From positions 73,271 to 137,270 of the forward strand of contig JAEYNR010000048.1 of assembly GCA_023412475.1 (NCBI GenBank): DNA of 64,000 nt. Reading direction: 5' to 3'. This stretch comes from Fibrobacterota bacterium. Its GTDB lineage: Bacteria; Fibrobacterota; Chitinivibrionia; Chitinivibrionales; Chitinispirillaceae. Each line of letters starts with the position of its first letter. Position 1 is the stretch's first letter. Made by a program: the position numbers and the translations under genes. Below are positions 52,071 to 61,200 of the stretch, one piece after another. The notes under the pieces were generated by a model that was given only the letters and a program-made list of their open reading frames with translations, was not told where the DNA came from and searched no databases.

Positions 52071-53143
52071 CAATGCAGGACAAAGTAGAAGCAGTGTTCA
52101 GACGGCACGATGAACTGGAGCAGATGCTTGCATCATCCGAAGTTGTCTCTGATCCATCGAAAATGGAAAAATTTGGAAGAGAATACAATAACATCCATAA
52201 GAATGTTCCAATTTTAAAAAAATTCGTGGAGATAGTAAAGTCGATTGAGGATGCCACTCAACTGCTTAGCAGTGAGTCGGACCCTGAACTTCTTGAACTT
52301 GCCCAGGAAGAGCTCCATACCAATGAAGAGCAGCTTCCGGGGCTGGAGCAGCAGGTAAAACGGCTTCTGGTTCCCCGTGATCTCAAAGATCTGAAGAACG
52401 CAATAATTGAAATACGGGCTGGAACCGGAGGAACCGAAGCTGGTATTTTCGGCGCTGATCTATATCGGATGTATACTCATTTCATAGAGCAGAAAAACTG
52501 GAATTACGAAATCCTAAGCTCCAGCTACGGTGACCTTAATGCCATCAAGGAGATTATCTTTCTGGTAAAAGGCGAAAATGCCTACGGCGAATTAAAGTAT
52601 GAATCCGGTGTTCATCGGGTGCAAAGAGTCCCTCAAACTGAGGCTCAGGGCAGAATACATACCTCAGCCGCATCGGTGGTAGTATTTCCGGAAGCAGACG
52701 AATTTGAGATCGATATCAACCAAAACGATTTAAGAATTGATCTTTATTGTTCAAGTGGTCCTGGTGGCCAGTCGGTCAATACTACTTATTCCGCAGTCAG
52801 GATAGTACACATCCCCACAGGAATAACGGTGACCTGCCAGGATGAAAAATCACAGCTTAAGAATAAGGCAAAAGCACTGAAGGTTCTTCAGACCCGTTTA
52901 TACGAAAAAAAGCTGGCAGAAATCGAAGCAGAAGAGTCTGCTGCCAGAAAAAGCATGGTCAGCACTGGCGATCGCAGTGCCAAAATCCGTACCTACAATT
53001 TCCCGCAAAACCGGGTCACTGATCACCGCATAAATCTTACTCTCTACAGCCTGGACAGAGTCATGGATGGTGATCTGCAGGAGCTCATTGATTCGCTGTC
53101 AATAGCCGAACTCAACGAACGAATTCAGCAATCCGGCATGTAA
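52067..53143 (+). CDS. prfA: Peptide chain release factor 1
   Basis: Recognises UAA and UAG and triggers peptide release. 358 residues. GPGGQSVNT supplies the catalytic GGQ; the stop-codon-reading tripeptide is PQT in QRVPQTEAQGRIHTSA, the PxT form diagnostic of RF1 against SPF of RF2. Starts inside the DUF1385 stop codon. Its Gln of GGQ is the substrate of PrmC encoded next. Confidence 0.96.
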   Translation: MTMQDKVEAVFRRHDELEQMLASSEVVSDPSKMEKFGREYNNIHKNVPILKKFVEIVKSIEDATQLLSSESDPELLELAQEELHTNEEQLPGLEQQVKRLLVPRDLKDLKNAIIEIRAGTGGTEAGIFGADLYRMYTHFIEQKNWNYEILSSSYGDLNAIKEIIFLVKGENAYGELKYESGVHRVQRVPQTEAQGRIHTSAASVVVFPEADEFEIDINQNDLRIDLYCSSGPGGQSVNTTYSAVRIVHIPTGITVTCQDEKSQLKNKAKALKVLQTRLYEKKLAEIEAEESAARKSMVSTGDRSAKIRTYNFPQNRVTDHRINLTLYSLDRVMDGDLQELIDSLSIAELNERIQQSGM

Positions 53144-53148
53144 GCCAG

Positions 53149-54027
53149 ATGCCTCCACACCGGCTAGCTATAGAGATGTCTATGACTATACAGGAAGCAC
53201 TCTCTTTGCTCAGGAAAGAACTTTCAGCTCCTCTTGGCTGTTTTGCTCAGCCACAATCTGAAGAGATGCTGCAGTTTATCTTTAACTGTTCCCGATCCGA
53301 GTTATTCCTTTCATCGGATCGACCCCTCACCGAATTTCAAAAAGACCAATTGTTCCATATATTGAAACGCCGTCTTAAGGGAGAACCACTTGCCTATATT
53401 CTGGGAAAATCTTTTTTTTATTCCAGAGAGTTCAAAGTATCCGGAAGTACGCTGATTCCAAGACCTGACACTGAAATTCTGGTCGAGCAAGTACTTTTAA
53501 ACGAAAAGCAAGAAGAAGCTTTTTTTGTGGATATAGGAGTCGGTTCCGGGATCATCTCAACTGTTCTTACAGAAGAGCGGCCTCAATGGAGAGCATTGGG
53601 AATAGATATCTCTTTTGAAACCCTGAAAGTGGCAAAGCAGAACATAACAACAGCGGTTCAACTGCTCTGCTCAGATCTTCTTTCTGCCTTGAAATCCGCA
53701 GAATTCGATTTTTTGGTCAGTAATCCACCATATATCTCTATCGATGAGATGAATGTGCTGGATCCGGAAGTAAAAGACTTTGAACCTCACCTGGCACTCT
53801 ATGGAGGCAAGGATGGTCTTTACTTTTATCGAAAACTGGCCTCGGATGCCGGAAAAGTATTAAAGAAAAATGGAAGATTGTACTGTGAAATCGGATACAA
53901 TCAAAAGGATTCAGTAATGGAAGTGTTCAGGAGTGCCGGCTGGGAAGATCTCGATATAACAAAGGATCTCTCCGGTCATCCACGGGTGCTGAGAGCGGTT
54001 TTGCGGAAGAATAGGCTCGCAAAATGA
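53149..54027 (+). CDS. prmC: Release-factor glutamine methyltransferase
   Basis: N5-methylates the GGQ glutamine of release factors. 292 residues: N-terminal helical domain, then a class I methyltransferase core with the SAM-loop DIGVGSGIIS (about 123-132) and the NPPYI active-site motif (about 196-200). The start at 53149 follows prfA by five bases; an internal ATG at 53176 or 53182 is possible. Overlaps lpxK by four bases. Confidence 0.94.
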   Translation: MPPHRLAIEMSMTIQEALSLLRKELSAPLGCFAQPQSEEMLQFIFNCSRSELFLSSDRPLTEFQKDQLFHILKRRLKGEPLAYILGKSFFYSREFKVSGSTLIPRPDTEILVEQVLLNEKQEEAFFVDIGVGSGIISTVLTEERPQWRALGIDISFETLKVAKQNITTAVQLLCSDLLSALKSAEFDFLVSNPPYISIDEMNVLDPEVKDFEPHLALYGGKDGLYFYRKLASDAGKVLKKNGRLYCEIGYNQKDSVMEVFRSAGWEDLDITKDLSGHPRVLRAVLRKNRLAK

Positions 54028-55106
54028 ACCCGGAGATACAAACCCCTTTACCAGGATGGCTCAGCGGCTCAATTTGCATAAGATTACTTTCAAAAATCTA
54101 TGGTGCAGCCATAAAAAGGCGCAATTCAAGTTTTGAACATAATCCAGAGTTTTTGTATAGATCCGGGTTTCCGGTTATCAGTGTTGGAGGGATCAGAGCT
54201 GGAGGAACCGGAAAGACCCCTCTTACCATGCAAATAGCACGATATCTTGTATCTCAGCAGTTTAATATAGCATTCCTTTCAAGAGGATACCGAAGAGCGT
54301 CGAGAAAAGATCAAATTGTTCTTCCGTATGGAAAAGCAGACTGGCAGTTGATTGGTGATGAACCGGCGATGTTACATGCCAATATTCCGCAATCATTTCT
54401 GGCGATTAGTTCCCAAAGGGTGCGAAGTGCTCAAAAGCTTCAGCAACAGGCTCCTTCCAATACGGTATTGCTTCTTGATGATGGTTTTCAGCATCGCAAA
54501 TTGAGAAGGGATCTGGATATTGTCTGTCTCAATGAGAGCATACTTTCAGAGAAGCTGATGCCGGCCGGTTATCTTCGTGAGCCGATTGAGTCTTTGAATC
54601 GGGCGAATGCTCTGGTGCTTACCGGCTCAGAAGATCGGCTCTCAAAATTGAAAGATACTGCTTCAGATTTAAGTGAACTTTTTAAGGATAAAGCGATTTT
54701 TATTGCAGTGCAGAGCGTGGAGTGTTGGGTGAATGCATTTACCGGGGAGCAGCAGGTGGAGCCACCATTCAGAGAGCCTGTGGCCTTTTGCGGAATTGCC
54801 CGTCCACATCGTTTTTTCCAGCTTCTTAACACTCAGGGTGTATATCCAGTAAAAAAAATAATCTTTCCTGATCATCATCGCTTTTCACGATATGATATTG
54901 AATCTATCCACAAATTATATTCTCATGGTTTAGTTACGACCGAAAAAGATGCATTTCGTCTTAGAAATAATATTTTTGTTCCTGAGCTGAAATTGTGGTA
55001 TCTTAAGATAAAAATTGTATTTGAATCCGATAGTCAATTAAACCGTTTTAATAATCTGATCAGTAATGTCGTGCTTAATAAATTTAAAAGGAGGCGCTCT
55101 TCATGA
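54024..55106 (+). CDS. lpxK: Tetraacyldisaccharide 4'-kinase
   Basis: Phosphorylates the lipid A precursor at the inner membrane. 360 residues. Walker A in GGTGKTPLT (about 59-67), family motif DDGFQHRKLRRDLDIV, and the C-terminal TTEKDAFRL. Its presence implies a lipid A outer membrane. Start overlaps prmC (ATGA) and its end overlaps the SH3 gene (ATGA), so it is translationally coupled on both sides. Confidence 0.94.
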   Translation: MNPEIQTPLPGWLSGSICIRLLSKIYGAAIKRRNSSFEHNPEFLYRSGFPVISVGGIRAGGTGKTPLTMQIARYLVSQQFNIAFLSRGYRRASRKDQIVLPYGKADWQLIGDEPAMLHANIPQSFLAISSQRVRSAQKLQQQAPSNTVLLLDDGFQHRKLRRDLDIVCLNESILSEKLMPAGYLREPIESLNRANALVLTGSEDRLSKLKDTASDLSELFKDKAIFIAVQSVECWVNAFTGEQQVEPPFREPVAFCGIARPHRFFQLLNTQGVYPVKKIIFPDHHRFSRYDIESIHKLYSHGLVTTEKDAFRLRNNIFVPELKLWYLKIKIVFESDSQLNRFNNLISNVVLNKFKRRRSS

Positions 55107-55495
55107 GATCGGGTAAACTTTCACTAGTTCTGGTTCTGCTTTCCACATTGATTCTTTTTTCCTCAACAAATGCCCAGGAAAAAAATGAAAGCACAAAGTA
55201 TTTTGAAGTAAAAAATCCTTATGCCAATGTATATAAGGCATTGGATCCCAAGTCAGAAATCATTAAACAAGTGATGGTTGGTGAACGCCTGGAAATAATT
55301 GGCGAAGGAACATCCTGGCATAACGTTTTGGTCGATTCAGTAAGTGGATGGATTGAAAATCAAACAGGAAAGATTGTTCAAGGTAAAAAAGGCTTCCCTG
55401 TTTTCAGCTTTCTATTTCTTCTGTTGTTGGTTGGTGGTACCGGAGCTTTTGTTTATATGAGGGTCACAAACGTTAAAGCAACAGAAGAGGTATAA
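55103..55495 (+). CDS. SH3b-domain protein with C-terminal membrane helix
   Basis: 130 residues: signal peptide (about 1-24), one bacterial SH3 domain (about 32-92, including NPYANVYKALDPKSE and GWIEN), and a membrane helix at about 100-122 with a short cytoplasmic tail. Bacterial SH3 domains in the envelope often touch peptidoglycan or peptides. Coupled to lpxK by ATGA overlap and followed by a larger relative after 17 bases; the two probably act together. Confidence 0.8.
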   Translation: MRSGKLSLVLVLLSTLILFSSTNAQEKNESTKYFEVKNPYANVYKALDPKSEIIKQVMVGERLEIIGEGTSWHNVLVDSVSGWIENQTGKIVQGKKGFPVFSFLFLLLLVGGTGAFVYMRVTNVKATEEV

Positions 55496-55512
55496 ACGGT
55501 TTTATTTTGACT

Positions 55513-57153
55513 ATGAAATTTAGCTGCTGGCGAATCACTGGACTCATTCTGGTTCTTTTTTCTTTCAAATTTGCTCAAGAACATGAGGTTGAGATCAGTG
55601 ATTTTTTTGCAAAAGTTTATCTGGCACCCACTACCAGCTCCAGGTTTATTGGACTGGCACAGAAAGGGGAAGCTTATACTGTTGTAGAAACCAGAGATGC
55701 CTGGCTGCGAATACGTTTTAAAAATGCCGTTGGATGGATCCAACAAGCACAGACTCAGAAGCCTGGAACTCAGGCCGCATCTGCTCAAAGCAGTGCGGCT
55801 GATTCATCTATCCCAACCACAGACACCCAGAGTACCCCTGACAGCTCACAGGCTACCATCGCTGCTTTGGATACCCCTCAATCAACAACACCAGAAATTG
55901 CCCTTAAAACTGAACAGAAGCCAACATCAACCCAAAAGCCATCAGATTCACAAGCACCAAAACCTTCTTCAAAAGCAGAAAAAAAAGAAGAAGAGAAGCC
56001 TAAACGGGATTCCAAACGTAGAAACTGGTTCAGCCAGCAAAATTTTCTAAATAATCTACCACCCAAACAGGATATAGAAGATCTTGATATAAAGCATTTC
56101 CAGGTCACTTTTGGCCCTACAAGAGTTCTCCTTTATCTAAGTCCAGATGCACCTATTCTTGGAATGGCTAAAAAGGGAGATGTATTCCCTCTTGTAGGTG
56201 AAGGTGACACCTGGTGCAAGGTAGCGTATGCTGATACGGTCGGATGGATTGAAAAAAGGAACGGAAAAATTATCGATGCTCCCGAATCGTTACTTGTCAG
56301 CGATGTTCTTTTTTTCGGTGTAGTGTTGCTCATTTTAGCCCTATTAGTCACGCTTTTGCTGGTAATTCTTTCAATCCTAAGAAAAAAGCGAAACATAAAA
56401 CCAGAAGACAATGCCATTCAAAAAAATTTGCTCATCGTTGCCAAGGCAAATAAGACCATTCAATATACACTCACCGATACCACCACTACTTTAGAGCGCT
56501 GTTTTGCAGAAATCGGGTTTGAAATTTCAGTAGTAAAAGACCCCTTATCAATAAGAAACATTACTCAAAGCAAAACATTCGACCTTCTGATCATTGACTG
56601 GAAATTTGAGCGCAACATCGTTTCTTATATGGAGAGACTTTTCAGCGGCATTGCAAATGCAAAGAAGATCTTGTGTATCGTTTACAACACCCCCGATCCT
56701 GCTGCAATGCGCCCTGGAAGAATATTCTCGAACACTGTATTTTTGGATCTTAACTTCTCTGATAGAGACATCTTTAAACTGGTTACTCCCCTGATATTAT
56801 CGGATAAGAGTGCGCAAAAAAGCACACAATCTTCTGCCCTGCAGGGTAATATTGCTGATGGTAATCTTCTGGAAGTGTTGCAATTCATCGAGATTGGAAG
56901 TAAAACCGGTTGTCTGCTTATCGAAACGGATCGCCCGTTTGGTCTGATCTATTTTCTAAATGGCCGAATTATCTATGCTGCTACAGCTCAGGAAATTATT
57001 GGAAAAGAAGCTGTTTTCATGATTTTGAACCTTAAGGAAGGCAATTTCCGATTTATCCTCAATCGCAAGCCAAAATCCAGCAATGCAAATTTTTCAACGC
57101 TGGAGATACTGATGGAATGGACAAAGGCTTTAGATGAAGCTAATGGGCATTGA
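55513..57153 (+). CDS. Membrane protein with two SH3b, receiver-like and DUF4388 domains
   Basis: About 546 residues. Signal/anchor (about 1-21), SH3b 1 (about 24-82), a long Ser/Thr/Gln/Pro/Lys linker (about 85-175), SH3b 2 (about 195-253), a membrane helix (about 263-290), then in the cytoplasm a receiver-like domain (about 300-420; an Asp remains in LLIIDW but the first acidic pair is lost) and a DUF4388/PATAN domain (about 432-540; GNLLEVLQFIEIGSKTG, GLIYFLNGRI). The layout suggests a sensor that passes an envelope state to cytoplasmic partners. ATG at 55513 preferred over TTG at 55507. Overlaps ruvX by 20 bases. Confidence 0.78.
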   Translation: MKFSCWRITGLILVLFSFKFAQEHEVEISDFFAKVYLAPTTSSRFIGLAQKGEAYTVVETRDAWLRIRFKNAVGWIQQAQTQKPGTQAASAQSSAADSSIPTTDTQSTPDSSQATIAALDTPQSTTPEIALKTEQKPTSTQKPSDSQAPKPSSKAEKKEEEKPKRDSKRRNWFSQQNFLNNLPPKQDIEDLDIKHFQVTFGPTRVLLYLSPDAPILGMAKKGDVFPLVGEGDTWCKVAYADTVGWIEKRNGKIIDAPESLLVSDVLFFGVVLLILALLVTLLLVILSILRKKRNIKPEDNAIQKNLLIVAKANKTIQYTLTDTTTTLERCFAEIGFEISVVKDPLSIRNITQSKTFDLLIIDWKFERNIVSYMERLFSGIANAKKILCIVYNTPDPAAMRPGRIFSNTVFLDLNFSDRDIFKLVTPLILSDKSAQKSTQSSALQGNIADGNLLEVLQFIEIGSKTGCLLIETDRPFGLIYFLNGRIIYAATAQEIIGKEAVFMILNLKEGNFRFILNRKPKSSNANFSTLEILMEWTKALDEANGH

Positions 57154-57553
57154 TTATGGCCTTCGTCGGGTAGGAGTCGCGGTTACCGATGAACAGGGTC
57201 TGGCTATCAGAGGACTGACCACCATAGACCGCAGAAAAAACCCGGATTTAATTGCTGCTATCCTCTCCCTTATTAAACAGGAAAAGCCTGAAGCACTGGT
57301 GATCGGCCTTCCCCTTGACTTCAATGATGCAGAAACTGTAATGTCTAATGAAGTTCGGTCTTTTGCAGAGAAACTACAGATCAGTTCAAAACTTCCGGTC
57401 AATTTTGTTGATGAGAGTTATTCCTCAAAAAGAGCAGCAGAACTGATGAGATTCAGGAAAAAAAAGATGCGAAAAGACAAAGCAGCCATTGACCGTTTAG
57501 CTGCCTGTCTTATACTACAATCGTATCGTGAGGATCAGGGGTGGGAATATTAA
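57134..57553 (+). CDS. ruvX: YqgF/RuvX putative Holliday-junction resolvase
   Basis: 139 residues, RNase H-like fold, implicated in Holliday-junction resolution and pre-16S rRNA processing. Active-site acids: Asp in MGIDYGLRRVGVA, Glu in FVDESYSSKRA and Asp in KAAIDRLAA. Start overlaps the preceding gene by 20 bases and the end overlaps the next by 13. ATG at 57143 is an alternative start. Confidence 0.92.
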   Translation: MKLMGIDYGLRRVGVAVTDEQGLAIRGLTTIDRRKNPDLIAAILSLIKQEKPEALVIGLPLDFNDAETVMSNEVRSFAEKLQISSKLPVNFVDESYSSKRAAELMRFRKKKMRKDKAAIDRLAACLILQSYREDQGWEY

Positions 57554-58245
57554 AATCAGCATTCTTCCGGGTAACCTTTTTAGTCACTATTCTTATACAT
57601 CAGTTCTGCACACCAGTTGTTGCCCCCCATTCTTCTTTACCCAAACCCACGATCCAAACGGTTAATCTGGGCATCTCCAATAGTTTTAAGGAAGCGATCC
57701 ATATCAACTGGGCCATGCCACAGACCGAATCTTCTGTTGTTCAATCTTATACATTACTGAGAATGTTTGAAGCAGACTCCTTTTACAGTGTGCTTTCAGA
57801 GAACATTCCACCTGACACATTTAACTTTTACGACAACCTTGATCCTGCATCTTTCCCCCTTTCAAGCATAGAGAGAAATCAGGTTTACTACCGGGTTTTT
57901 GCGATCGATAAATCAGGGTTTTCCAGTGATACATCAGAGCCCTGCACACTGTGTCTGGTTCAGCAATCATCATTATTGAGTCTTGATTTAAATACCGGAT
58001 GTATAAGCTGGTTTTCTGATATTCATTTCGGGGGGTTGCTTTCTTATTGCAAAATCTGGAAAGATTCACTACAAAAAAACCTTACCGGAAAAGAGCAGCA
58101 TGCTTATCCTCAGACCGATAGACCAGCAATTTTCAAAACCTGCTTTCCAACAGATATTATAGACAGGGGCCGCTGGTTTTATGCCTTCTTTCTCAGAAGC
58201 TCTGACTGCCACTCCCTGAAAGTCGGGTACTTCGATGTTCCATAA
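57541..58245 (+). CDS. Exported FN3-like protein of unknown function
   Basis: 234 residues from a GTG at 57541. Signal-like hydrophobic N-terminus (about 5-22, then a Cys), one fibronectin type III-like domain (about 40-140, with HINWAMPQ and QVYYRVFAIDKSG) and a second beta-rich region with several Cys. Overlaps ruvX by 13 bases and the C25 peptidase gene by 11. Its place directly before the peptidase suggests they work together at the cell surface. Confidence 0.7.
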   Translation: MGILKSAFFRVTFLVTILIHQFCTPVVAPHSSLPKPTIQTVNLGISNSFKEAIHINWAMPQTESSVVQSYTLLRMFEADSFYSVLSENIPPDTFNFYDNLDPASFPLSSIERNQVYYRVFAIDKSGFSSDTSEPCTLCLVQQSSLLSLDLNTGCISWFSDIHFGGLLSYCKIWKDSLQKNLTGKEQHAYPQTDRPAIFKTCFPTDIIDRGRWFYAFFLRSSDCHSLKVGYFDVP

Positions 58246-61200
58246 AACATATCTATTTTCTGAAGTCTTTTTAGCATCAGTTCTGCTAGTATTCATGCTT
58301 GTTATTCAAAATTCTGATGCATCAGGAATTCGATACGGCATTAAATCGGTTCGTGATAATGAAATAACTGTTGACTTTACAGTTCTGCAAGAAGAAAGTT
58401 CTGAGTTACAATATTACTTTGCTTATCCAGATCCTGGTGAATTTAATGCAGATGCCCTCTTATCTGCTACCTTAACAGGTACATCGGAATCCATTCAGGT
58501 AAAAAAGATCTCCAGATCTTTCATAGGCAAAACACCTCTGCAATGGTGCAACTTTAATCTGAAAAATTTCAAGAGATCTTACCCACTGCACGGGACCATA
58601 ACTATCGGTTATAACAGAGCTCTATTCAATGGTGCGCGGTCTGATGATTTTTCAGTTAGAAACGGTATAATCAGAGCTCCAATCAACATTTCTCTTCCAA
58701 AAGAGAAAACATCCATAGAGAAGTTACCTTTTTCAAATGGAATCAGAATCGAAGTCTCTGAAGACGGGATCTACAGTATTTCCTCATCGAATCTCATTTC
58801 GATGGGGATCAATATTGACCAAATATCTTCAAGAACATTCCGTCTTTTTAACAGAGGCAAAGAGGTACCTATTTACATCTCTAACTCTCAGAGAAGCAAT
58901 CTCTCCTCAGATGATTTTCTGTTGTTTTATGGCCGGCATCTTAGAGGTAAATTCAGCAAATATGAACAATTCAGCAACACTAATGTTTACTGGCTTACCT
59001 GGGGGAAAACCGCCGGTTCCAGGGTTGCCGAAATCTCCGGAGAACGCCAGAAGAGTCTTACCGATTATGCCAATTCAGATCTGAAAAAAGCTGTCCAATT
59101 CTATGACACAGTTCATTTTGAAGTAGATACAGATATCAGATACCTTGGTAATGCCGAGGAGATGCCCATAGAAGAGCTGTTTGACCCGCCCGATGCAGAC
59201 ACATCTTTGGACAACTGGTACTGGGGATTTGTTGGTGAAGAGGAATTAACAACCTATCAGATAACCGTTCCATCTCCGGCAGCTTCTGGTCTGGCCAGAA
59301 TGCAGATCTCTTTTACCGGACTTTCCAGCCTGGACAGTGTAAATAATGATCACCAGGTTAGAATACTGCTTAATAATAATCCTGTCGGAAATAACAACGT
59401 GGCAACCTGGGATGGCCAAAGGAATTATCTTTTCACCAGTGATACATTTTCTGTGACACAGCTCAAATCTGGCTTAAATGTGATCAGTTTCCTATGCCCA
59501 TCACGAGGCTACATCGATCGATCTGCATTAAACTGGATCAGACTTGAATATGACCGCAATTATCAGTCAGTTGATGATCACATAGAATTTAAAAACAGCA
59601 CTGATGGAATCGGTACTCTGGTGGAGTATCAGCTCAGTGGTTTTACCAGCGATCAGCTTGAATTGTGGGATATAAACCAGAACCGGTTTTTTACCAAATT
59701 ATCTGTATTCAAGGGAAGCGGCAACCAGCGCAATATACACACCATTGCATTTCAGGATAGTGTCAACCATAACACCACCTATCTTGCCCAGACCAGATCA
59801 CGCCGGCTCAAGCCTTCACTAATGATTCCTGACACTATCAGAACTGACTGGGATAAGCTTGCCGGATACCAATATATTGTAATTAGTGTTGACTCATTCA
59901 AAACAGAGCTGGAACCATTGCTGCAGCTCCATAACAGCCGGGGCCTTTCTACTGCATTTGTTAAAATTGATGACATATACAACTACTTTTCAGGTGGGAT
60001 CCGTGATCCCGAAAGTATCAGAGCCTTCATTCGATACCTCTTTACCATATCAGGATCGAATCCGCCACGCTATCTTCTTTTAGGTGGAGACACCTCCCAT
60101 GATCTGGACAAGAAAAACCGAAGCAGAAACATCATCCCTACCCGACTAAGTAGAATTCCGGGATGGGGACCGGCTGCTGATGACAGCTATTTTGCCACTG
60201 TTTGGGGAAATGATAATTTTCCGGATCTTTATGTGGGACGTTTTCCGGCTCAGGATCGCAACCAGATGCGGTTTATGGTGGAAAAAACAGTTCGTTACAT
60301 CAAAACACCTCAAAGAGGGTTCTGGCGTGACAATATGCTTCTGTTAGGTGGCGGAGAAGCTGAATTTAGCAAATTCAATGAAGAATCAACAAGAGAAATA
60401 ATCCGTCAGAAAATGAATATCACCCGTATAGAAGCTGATTCTGGATCACTGTTTTACAAAGATGGCTCCACTGCATCAAAAATTATAGCAGATAAAATCA
60501 ATGCCGGTGTATTCATGATCAATTTTAATGGACATGGCGGAGGAAACATCTGGTCAGATAATAACTTTTTCGGCTATAAAGATCTCAATAGACTTTACAA
60601 CGGCCAGTGGGGCAAATCCGGACATCTTCCTATGGTATTCAGTTTCACCTGTCTGACCGGTTTTTTTGAAAGTGTTTTCTACCGCTCCCTTGGTGAAGAA
60701 TTCTTGAGAAATGGCCCAAATGGCTGTATCGGATTTTATGGCGCGTCTGCCTATACTTCCATGAGGGGAAACCTGATAATGAACAAGCTGATGCTGGAGA
60801 CTGCATTTGATGGCCAGGTCGAGACGATCGGTGAATTGATAGATTTCTGTGAAATGAGCATGTTAGTAAGATACAGCTCTCAGTATCTGCCCCTTGTCCG
60901 ACAATACAATCTTCTGGGCGATCCGGCACTTCCATGGAAACTCACTGCTGATACTCTTGATATGGCTCTGAACAATGCATCACTTAAAGATACTGACAGT
61001 CTGAAACTTCACTGTAATACAGCTCCCGTCAAAAGCGGTAACATCAAGATAACGGTAAGTACCGACATGGAAGAATGGTTTCAGTCTATTGATCCCATAA
61101 CCGATGGTCGTTTTTCTGCAACTTATCCTGTAAAGAGCAATATCGCCTCTGCCGCAGGAACTGTGAGAGCCTATGCCTGGAACGATTCCACCGAAGTGCG

